DNA of 10,455 nt from Methanobrevibacter thaueri (GTDB lineage Archaea > Methanobacteriota > Methanobacteria > Methanobacteriales > Methanobacteriaceae), in assembly GCF_015062905.1 (NCBI RefSeq), contig NZ_SUTK01000051.1, positions 1-10,455 of the forward strand, written 5' to 3'. The stretch's first letter is position 1. Each line of letters starts with the position of its first letter. The translations under genes were made by a program, and so were the position numbers. Shown here in pieces: positions 6,615-10,455 of this stretch. The notes below the pieces were generated by a model that was given only the letters and a program-made list of their open reading frames with translations, was not told the origin of the DNA and made no database searches.

Positions 6615-7898
6615 GATTATTTTATAGTTTGTATCGGTTGACGGATGTATCTCTATGAATTCCCCATAGTCATCCAGGTCATAATCCATTCTCATCAGGT
6701 ATGAGAGGTATGCCACATCGCTTACTGAAGACGGGGAAATGTGGTTAATTTTATTCAGTCTGTTTCTGTTTTTATCGAAGTCTATTTCAGTATAGCCGGT
6801 TTCTCCATCAAGTATTTTCCAGAATGCACCGGGACCTCCAATTCCAGGGAATGAAATTGTTGCCTTTTCATCATCGCTTAAGCTCACTTTTTCATTTTCG
6901 ACAAAACTCACTTCCATGTTCAGGCTCAAGGTTTGAGGAATGCAGTCGTAGGTCATCTTATTTCCATATCCTGCCATATTCCTTGCAGCTGTGATGCCCT
7001 CCTTTCTAGCTACTGGAGTCAGCTGATATCCTCCGGTAACATCACCTGCAGCATATACATTACTTAGGTTGGTTTGCATCATTTCATTGACTTTAATGGT
7101 TCTGTCATCATTCAGCTCAACAAAACCTTCGGCAATTTCACTGTTCGGTGTCCTTCCGGTTGCAAAGAACGGAACTCCTTCCAGCTCCTCGTTGTTGTCT
7201 GTGAGTATTTTGTTTTCAAAGACTTCACTAACGCCTGTGTTTTCCAGGACGTTGACATCAGGAATGATTTTTTCCAAAACGTATCTTCTGGTGTTTTCTC
7301 CAAGCTCTTTTAGGAATTTGCTTCTTGCAAGGACATTGACCTCACTGCCAAGAGTGGAATAGATATTCGCAATCTCACAGGCAATGATTCCTCCTCCGAT
7401 AATGTTCAGCTTTTCGGGAACCTCATCAAGCTTCAGGATATCCTTGTTGGTCAGTCCGAACTCACTTCCCTTAACATCTGGAATGAACGGGCGGGCGCCT
7501 GTTGCAATCAGCAGGTTATCGTATTCAAAGCTTTCATTGCCGACGACAACTGTATCTCCCTCAATGCTGGCTTCCCCATATATCACATTGTTTCCGACGC
7601 TTTCGTTTTCCATCTGATTCAATTTACGGAGCATGACCTGTGTTTCTGTAATCTTTTCAACAATCTTGTCATATGAAATGTCGATTTGGCTTTTTAAAAA
7701 TCCGTGATTGTTGAACCTGTTGTTTTCGTCGATAAATTTGGTAATGTCTGTAAGTGCGCATATGACCATGCACCCTTCATTCAAGCAGGTGCCTGCAATA
7801 TGGTTTTTCTCAATTAAAGTAACCTCTTCACCTAATTTTCCAAGCTCTAAAGACCCTAATCTTCCAGCGGGGCCTGATCCGATAACAATATTTTTCAT
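6597..7898 (-). CDS. FAD-dependent pyridine nucleotide-disulfide oxidoreductase (dihydrolipoamide dehydrogenase-like)
   Basis: Flavoprotein expected to pass electrons between NAD(P)H, FAD and a Cys-Cys pair. In 433 residues: FAD-binding IGSGPAG (6-12); redox pair C38/C43 in GTCLNEGC; IATGARP (131-137); NAD(P)-binding IIGGGIIACEIA (166-177); second FAD motif VYAAGDVTG (281-289); C-terminal dimerisation domain. Departures from true dihydrolipoamide dehydrogenase: the usual IPSK after the second Cys is replaced by MVIC, adding C47. The C-terminal HAHPTLSE appears as EIHPSTDT, so His418 remains but the partner Glu is Thr, with Asp422 adjacent. There is no lipoyl or 2-oxoacid dehydrogenase gene nearby, so the substrate is open (CoA disulfide or another thiol are possibilities). 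AAAGGGTG before ATG 7898 supports the start. Divergent from hypC, convergent with the MurG-like gene. Confidence 0.85.
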   Translation of the reverse strand: MKNIVIGSGPAGRLGSLELGKLGEEVTLIEKNHIAGTCLNEGCMVICALTDITKFIDENNRFNNHGFLKSQIDISYDKIVEKITETQVMLRKLNQMENESVGNNVIYGEASIEGDTVVVGNESFEYDNLLIATGARPFIPDVKGSEFGLTNKDILKLDEVPEKLNIIGGGIIACEIANIYSTLGSEVNVLARSKFLKELGENTRRYVLEKIIPDVNVLENTGVSEVFENKILTDNNEELEGVPFFATGRTPNSEIAEGFVELNDDRTIKVNEMMQTNLSNVYAAGDVTGGYQLTPVARKEGITAARNMAGYGNKMTYDCIPQTLSLNMEVSFVENEKVSLSDDEKATISFPGIGGPGAFWKILDGETGYTEIDFDKNRNRLNKINHISPSSVSDVAYLSYLMRMDYDLDDYGEFIEIHPSTDTNYKIIKNMWL

Positions 7899-7917
7899 TA
7901 TAACACCCTTTAGATAG

Positions 7918-7927
7918 TTTTATATAA
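7918..7927 (+). promoter_or_regulatory. TATA box of hypC
   Basis: TTTTATATAA; a start about 26 bp downstream (near 7949) leaves a leader of about 29 nt carrying GGAG (7964-7967) before ATG 7978. The box lies inside the region expected to be the leader of the divergent reductase gene. Confidence 0.5.
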
Positions 7928-7947
7928 TACAAACTTTTAATATTAAT

Positions 7948-7957
7948 AATATATTAA
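7948..7957 (-). promoter_or_regulatory. Probable TATA box of the flavin disulfide reductase gene
   Basis: Minus-strand TTAATATATT centred near 7952 would start transcription near 7925, giving a leader of about 27 nt with AAAGGGTG. The alternative, TTATATAAAA at 7918-7927 read on the minus strand, would place the start at the ATG itself and exclude the Shine-Dalgarno. It interlocks with the hypC promoter. Confidence 0.4.
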
Positions 7958-7977
7958 AATTTTGGAGATAGATAATT

Positions 7978-8253
7978 ATGTGTATTGCAGCACCCGCTCA
8001 AGTTGTTGAAATCAACAGAGAAGATAACTGGTTATATGCTGACTTTGGTGGAGCAAGACAACAAGCAAAATTAGACCTCTTGCCAGAAGTAGAGGTTGGA
8101 GATTATGTTTTAATCCATGCCGGTTATGCAATTGAAAAGTTAACTGAAGAAGCTGCTAAAGAATCTTTAGAAGCTTGGGAAGAACTTTTAGAAATTCTCG
8201 AAGAAGAAGATAAAGAAATGGAACAAGCAAGAATGAATGCTGAGAATCAGTAG
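7978..8253 (+). CDS. hypC: HypC/HupF-family hydrogenase maturation chaperone
   Basis: Small chaperone that, with HypD, carries the Fe(CN)2CO unit and delivers it to the large subunit of NiFe hydrogenases, here presumably the F420-reducing, Mvh- and Eha/Ehb-type enzymes of a hydrogenotrophic methanogen. The N-terminus MCIAAPAQVVEI has the essential Cys2, exposed after Met removal. GDYVLIHAGYAIEKL (41-55) is the family's second signature with His47. At 91 residues it is slightly longer than usual, owing to a highly acidic, probably helical tail (57-91). GGAG upstream supports the start. Leucine is mostly TTA and glutamate GAA, more AT-rich than neighbouring genes such as pelA, which may reflect high expression. 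Monocistronic here, with no other hyp genes in view. The last 7 nt overlap the convergent ACT-domain gene. Confidence 0.96.
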   Translation: MCIAAPAQVVEINREDNWLYADFGGARQQAKLDLLPEVEVGDYVLIHAGYAIEKLTEEAAKESLEAWEELLEILEEEDKEMEQARMNAENQ

Positions 8254-8750
8254 ATAGACACTCTTGTTACTCCTTCTATTTTTAAAAATTCATTTATTAA
8301 ATCGCCCTCAACGGGCTCTTCTGTAATTATTGTCAGTATAGGATTTTTCTGAAGCTCGGTATCTTCAGCATATGCCTGTCTGATACTTATTCCTTTTTTT
8401 GAAATCAGGTTTGTAGTGCTTGCCAATATCCCTTCGCTGTTCGGCCCGACTTCAATTTCGATTACGCCCAGTTCAAGGTTTTTGGCAATGTTTTTAAGCA
8501 GTGTCCCTGCAGGTATGATGTTGCCGAACAGATTATATAACTCATCATCTTCACGGATTATATCTATTGTTGATTTGATTGCACGTCTGTCAACCTCTGC
8601 AGCGGTTGCAAGTGCCTTATCGCTTATTTTCAGGTTTCCGCAGTAGATCTTGCCGTCATCCTTCAGTGACAGTCCAAGCTCGATCATCTTTTCTGCAACC
8701 CTGAGTCTTGCAGGGTATTTTTTGAATTTCTCATTAACCTTTTCCCACAT
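8247..8750 (-). CDS. ACT-domain regulator of amino-acid metabolism (COG2061-like)
   Basis: Predicted amino-acid-sensing protein; family members are annotated only as regulators and the ligand is unknown. From ATG 8750 it has 167 residues. The N-terminal part (about 1-85) is helical, with YPARLRVAEKMIELGL and a segment ISDKALATAAEVDRRAIKST that could be a helix-turn-helix. The C-terminal part (about 95-167) has the ACT pattern: IEIEVGPNSEGILASTTNLI, then ISIRQAYAED, then PILTIITEEPVEG and GVTRVSIY. The frame extends to a TTG at 8783, but the predicted transcription start falls there. MWEKVNEKFKKYP therefore makes the better start, with a leader of about 33 nt; ATGs at 8762 and 8759 are alternatives. 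Convergent with hypC, overlapping it by 7 nt. It lies downstream of tRNA-Ile on the same strand but has its own TATA. Confidence 0.85.
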   Translation of the reverse strand: MWEKVNEKFKKYPARLRVAEKMIELGLSLKDDGKIYCGNLKISDKALATAAEVDRRAIKSTIDIIREDDELYNLFGNIIPAGTLLKNIAKNLELGVIEIEVGPNSEGILASTTNLISKKGISIRQAYAEDTELQKNPILTIITEEPVEGDLINEFLKIEGVTRVSIY

Positions 8751-8804
8751 TTTAATCATCATTCCTACTTTTTGTACATTCAAGTTAATATTTGTAGAAT
8801 AAGG

Positions 8805-8812
8805 TATATAAA
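8805..8812 (-). promoter_or_regulatory. TATA box of the ACT-domain gene
   Basis: TTTATATA on the minus strand, centred near 8808; predicted start near 8783. This argues against the upstream TTG start and for ATG 8750. Confidence 0.6.
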
Positions 8813-8819
8813 AATTTTT

Positions 8820-8827
8820 AAAAAAAA
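8820..8827 (-). terminator. T8 tract downstream of tRNA-Ile
   Basis: Eight Ts on the minus strand, about 50 nt after the tRNA and just upstream of the next TATA box. A T6 tract at 8863-8868, 9 nt after the tRNA 3' end, is a first termination point; this is the backup. No hairpin is needed in archaea. Confidence 0.5.
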
Positions 8828-8877
8828 GTCGATAAAGTTGTCAGGAAAATGAAATGTTTCTGAAAAAATAGTTTTAG

Positions 8878-8952
8878 TAGGCTAGATGGGATTCGAACCC
8901 ATGACCTCCCGGTTATCAGCCGAGCGCGCTAACCAAGCTGTGCCACTAGCCT
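8878..8952 (-). tRNA. tRNA-Ile (anticodon GAT), no intron, CCA not encoded
   Basis: The 75 nt fold as a cloverleaf. Acceptor AGGCTAG/CTAGCCT plus discriminator A73 (all seven pairs Watson-Crick); anticodon arm CTCGG-CTGATAA-CCGGG, giving anticodon GAT after U33; variable loop AGGTC; T arm ATGGG-TTCGAAT-CCCAT. The D arm GCAC...GCGC leaves an A12/C23 mismatch inside an otherwise paired stem. Position 15 is G, the site changed to archaeosine in archaeal tRNAs. The base after A73 is C but then TA, so CCA must be added enzymatically. Strong BRE/TATA upstream and oligo-T downstream indicate independent transcription. Confidence 0.96.
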
Positions 8953-8964
8953 ATGAGATTTGTG

Positions 8965-8980
8965 TGACAGTTAACTGTCA
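8965..8980. repeat. Perfect 16-bp palindrome between tRNA-Ile promoter and tRNA
   Basis: TGACAGTTAACTGTCA is its own reverse complement. It begins 12 nt upstream of the tRNA 5' end and lies just inside the predicted start site (about 8982). It could be a DNA operator or, in the pre-tRNA leader, a hairpin of six pairs with a TTAA loop. Confidence 0.8.
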
Positions 8981-9003
8981 ACACTAATACATATATTAAT
9001 AAC

Positions 9004-9021
9004 TATATATAACTGTTTCGG
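9004..9021 (-). promoter_or_regulatory. BRE/TATA promoter of tRNA-Ile
   Basis: Minus strand CCGAAACAG followed by TTATATATA. Predicted start near 8982, leaving a leader of about 30 nt to be removed by RNase P. The BRE matches that of cdc48 over CCGAAACA. Confidence 0.7.
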
Positions 9022-9054
9022 TTAAACATAGATATTAATCAAAAAATTAAAATT

Positions 9055-9339
9055 TTATCTGTTAATCATTTCGTTAATGGAATCTGCCATAGCATGTCCT
9101 TCAACAGTAATGATTGCTTTTTCAATTCCTTCAACGTTTTCTGCTCTGATTTTAGCATCAGCAGCGATACGGGTAATACTCATACAACCTGGGTTGGTTG
9201 GTTTGAGAGTAATTTCAGCTTGATCGCCATCAACGGCAATATTTTGTACAATGCCCATTTCTACAATACTAATTCCCATGTGCGGGTCATTAATTGGAGT
9301 AATAGCGTCTTTAATATCGTTTACTAAATCTTCTGACAT
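9055..9339 (-). CDS. MIP18/PaaD/DUF59-family iron-sulfur cluster assembly protein
   Basis: Small cytoplasmic protein of the DUF59 fold, members of which (SufT, MIP18/CIA2, PaaD) help load Fe-S clusters into target proteins. The precise role in methanogens is not fixed by sequence. In 94 residues: NDPHMGISIVEMGIVQNI (17-34), matching the family's DPE-GI-IVDLGLVY signature, and KPTNPGCMSI (46-55) with the single conserved Cys52. The C-terminal helix-rich part runs to residue 94, normal for a stand-alone domain. No fused ATPase domain. TAGGAGACTTATT precedes ATG 9339, a good Shine-Dalgarno. It has its own TATA box in the 59-bp gap after the ArcS-like gene, so it is probably monocistronic. Confidence 0.93.
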   Translation of the reverse strand: MSEDLVNDIKDAITPINDPHMGISIVEMGIVQNIAVDGDQAEITLKPTNPGCMSITRIAADAKIRAENVEGIEKAIITVEGHAMADSINEMINR

Positions 9340-9383
9340 AATAAGTCTCCTATAATTTATGTATTTATAATTATCAATAATGG

Positions 9384-9394
9384 TATTTATAAAT
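9384..9394 (-). promoter_or_regulatory. TATA box of the DUF59 gene
   Basis: Minus-strand ATTTATAAATA centred near 9389; predicted start near 9363 gives a leader of about 24 nt containing GGAG. A second TTATAAATA copy at about 9362-9370 would be too close to the ATG. Confidence 0.5.
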
Positions 9395-9398
9395 ATTG

Positions 9399-10310
9399 TT
9401 ATTTTTTCAAGCGGTGCTTTAATTTAACCGCAATACCATTACTGCATTCTTCCATCTCACGACCGGTCAGCACAGCCTTGCCCACTCCAACGACCGTATC
9501 GTCATGTACAACAACGACTTCGTCGCCAGGAATGATTTTATGGTCTGCCTTTTCAATTCCCGGTGCAAAAACAGTATTTGTTTCGAGGTTGAAATCTATG
9601 TTTACAATATGGATTCCTAAATCTTTTAAGATTTCTCCCCCAGGTAAATTTAGTCTGAATAATCCATAATCATTATTTAATAATGCCAATTGTGTACCGT
9701 TTGACAATATCCTTTTGTGGTACATTCCTTTTGTTTTTACATTGTCCGGAATGAATTTGTCTCCATTTTCGCCAAACTGATACCTTGCAATTGATCTGAG
9801 TCCGTGCAATGTCTTGTCTTTTCCCTTCACTCTCTGGTGATTCTTAAGCTCCATCCTTAAGTTGTAAAGTGAGTCCGGTGAAGTCGGACGCTCGTCTGCA
9901 CAGACATTGACAAAATCATCGCAGTATGCCTCAAGGGATTCCAGATATCCTCCTGCGAGGTTTGCCACAATGTTCTTGCCTTCACAGTATTTCGCTATTA
10001 GCCTGCCGCTCTCTTCAATCTCATCGGCGGACCATGATCCTGTGGTGCTCACGTCATAGGATTGAATCGGGAAAGTGTTTTCAAGTTCCCTCGGACAGAT
10101 TCCAAAAGGTGATGTCACGATAAGCTCCTGGTATGACCTTGTCAGTTTTCTGAACTTCTGATGGGACTTGGAATTTGAGTATGGCTTTTTCATGCTGCAG
10201 GGCAGCAGGACAACAGTGTCGCCTAAGGGTTCCATCATTTCCATTCTCTGTCTCCATCTGATCGCTTCCGGGCGATATAGGGATTCTTCGCTTGAACATA
10301 TCACTTTCAT
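9399..10310 (-). CDS. arcS: ArcS-like archaeosine synthase subunit: DUF5591 plus PUA domain, lacking the TGT-like half
   Basis: Archaeosine synthase acts on preQ0 at position 15 of archaeal tRNA; ArcS attaches lysine there and a radical-SAM partner completes G+. Seen in 303 residues: PCSMKKPYSNSKSH (37-50), an exact fit to the ArcS motif PCX3KPYX2SX2H; VTSPFGICPRELE (65-77); and a C-terminal PUA RNA-binding domain (about 230-303) with IIPGDEVVVVHDD and VVGVGKAVLTG. Full-length ArcS proteins are far longer because of an N-terminal TGT-like catalytic domain, which is absent: MKVICSSEES starts only about 35 residues before the motif. This is therefore a split or short form that probably pairs with a separately encoded TGT-like subunit. 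GAGG overlapping the end of the upstream gene (2-nt gap) indicates an operon with it. Confidence 0.85.
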   Translation of the reverse strand: MKVICSSEESLYRPEAIRWRQRMEMMEPLGDTVVLLPCSMKKPYSNSKSHQKFRKLTRSYQELIVTSPFGICPRELENTFPIQSYDVSTTGSWSADEIEESGRLIAKYCEGKNIVANLAGGYLESLEAYCDDFVNVCADERPTSPDSLYNLRMELKNHQRVKGKDKTLHGLRSIARYQFGENGDKFIPDNVKTKGMYHKRILSNGTQLALLNNDYGLFRLNLPGGEILKDLGIHIVNIDFNLETNTVFAPGIEKADHKIIPGDEVVVVHDDTVVGVGKAVLTGREMEECSNGIAVKLKHRLKK

Positions 10311-10312
10311 AC

Positions 10313-10455
10313 TTATTCCTCAAAGGCTTTTATCAATTCATCATCAAGTTTTTTCAGTCTTTCGATATTATCGTCACTGTCTTCAATGCTTCTCTGCCAT
10401 TTTTCAATAACAAAATCAATGTCAACTTCTTTGGTGCCGATTATCAGATTGTCCG
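10313..10455 (-). CDS. C-terminal fragment of an unidentified gene, cut by window edge
   Basis: An open frame enters from the right edge and ends at TAA 10313-10315, giving the last 47 codons. The tail is charged and probably helical, containing VDIDFVIEKWQRSIEDS and ending LKKLDDELIKAFEE. I do not recognise the family. It stops 2 nt before the ArcS-like ATG and carries that gene's GAGG ribosome-binding site, so the two are almost certainly co-transcribed; a link to tRNA modification is possible but unproven. Confidence 0.65.
   Translation of the reverse strand, partial: DNLIIGTKEVDIDFVIEKWQRSIEDSDDNIERLKKLDDELIKAFEE

Noticed and set aside
8751..8783. TTG start extending the ACT-domain protein by 11 residues
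   Set aside because: The TATA box predicts transcription starting at about this codon, and the family-like N-terminus begins at ATG 8750.
8828..8877. Possible box C/D guide RNA in the spacer after tRNA-Ile
   Set aside because: CTGA occurs but there is no matching TGATGA C box at suitable spacing on either strand.
1..10455. CRISPR array, insertion sequence, phage or defence island
   Set aside because: No spaced repeats, transposase, integrase or defence-type genes; every sizeable frame that is not a shadow, except the unidentified 47-codon fragment at the right edge, belongs to a recognisable cellular family.

Overview
The window reads as the chromosome of a methanogenic archaeon of the order Methanobacteriales, most likely Methanobrevibacter or a close relative. 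The evidence is archaeal throughout: a Cdc48-type AAA ATPase, aPelota, an archaeosine-synthase-like protein, and a MraY-like/MurG-like pair of the kind expected for pseudomurein walls. There are archaeal BRE/TATA promoters in very AT-rich spacers, and a tRNA gene without an encoded CCA. The genus is an inference from gene content and composition.

Layout, left to right. (1) The N-terminal 590 codons of cdc48 on the minus strand run off the left edge. A 312-bp gene-free spacer follows, holding its promoter and a repeat-rich leader. (2) tyrA (prephenate dehydrogenase, minus) and pelA (aPelota, plus) diverge from a 58-bp spacer with one near-symmetrical TATA element that could serve both. (3) Downstream of pelA, with its own TATA, is a two-gene unit: a MraY-like membrane phosphoglycosyl transferase translationally coupled to a MurG-like glycosyltransferase. 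Together they would perform the two lipid-linked steps of pseudomurein precursor assembly. (4) A flavin disulfide reductase on the minus strand converges on the MurG-like gene with a 5-nt gap, covered by a hairpin that looks like a two-way terminator. (5) The reductase diverges from hypC (NiFe hydrogenase maturation). hypC overlaps tail to tail, by 7 nt, a gene for an ACT-domain regulator of amino-acid metabolism. (6) Then, all on the minus strand: tRNA-Ile(GAT) with a strong promoter and a palindromic leader; a MIP18/DUF59 Fe-S assembly protein; a short ArcS-like archaeosine protein (DUF5591 plus PUA, no TGT-like catalytic half); and the last 47 codons of an unrecognised gene just upstream of it.

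I see no mobile element, CRISPR array, phage or defence gene, and most of the window is housekeeping chromosome. The points most worth following are: the TyrA C-terminus, which looks like the ferredoxin-fold anticodon-binding domain of PheT; the altered active site of the MraY-like enzyme; the repeats in the cdc48 leader; the palindrome and D-stem mismatch at tRNA-Ile; and the terminator hairpin that contains parts of two opposing stop codons.
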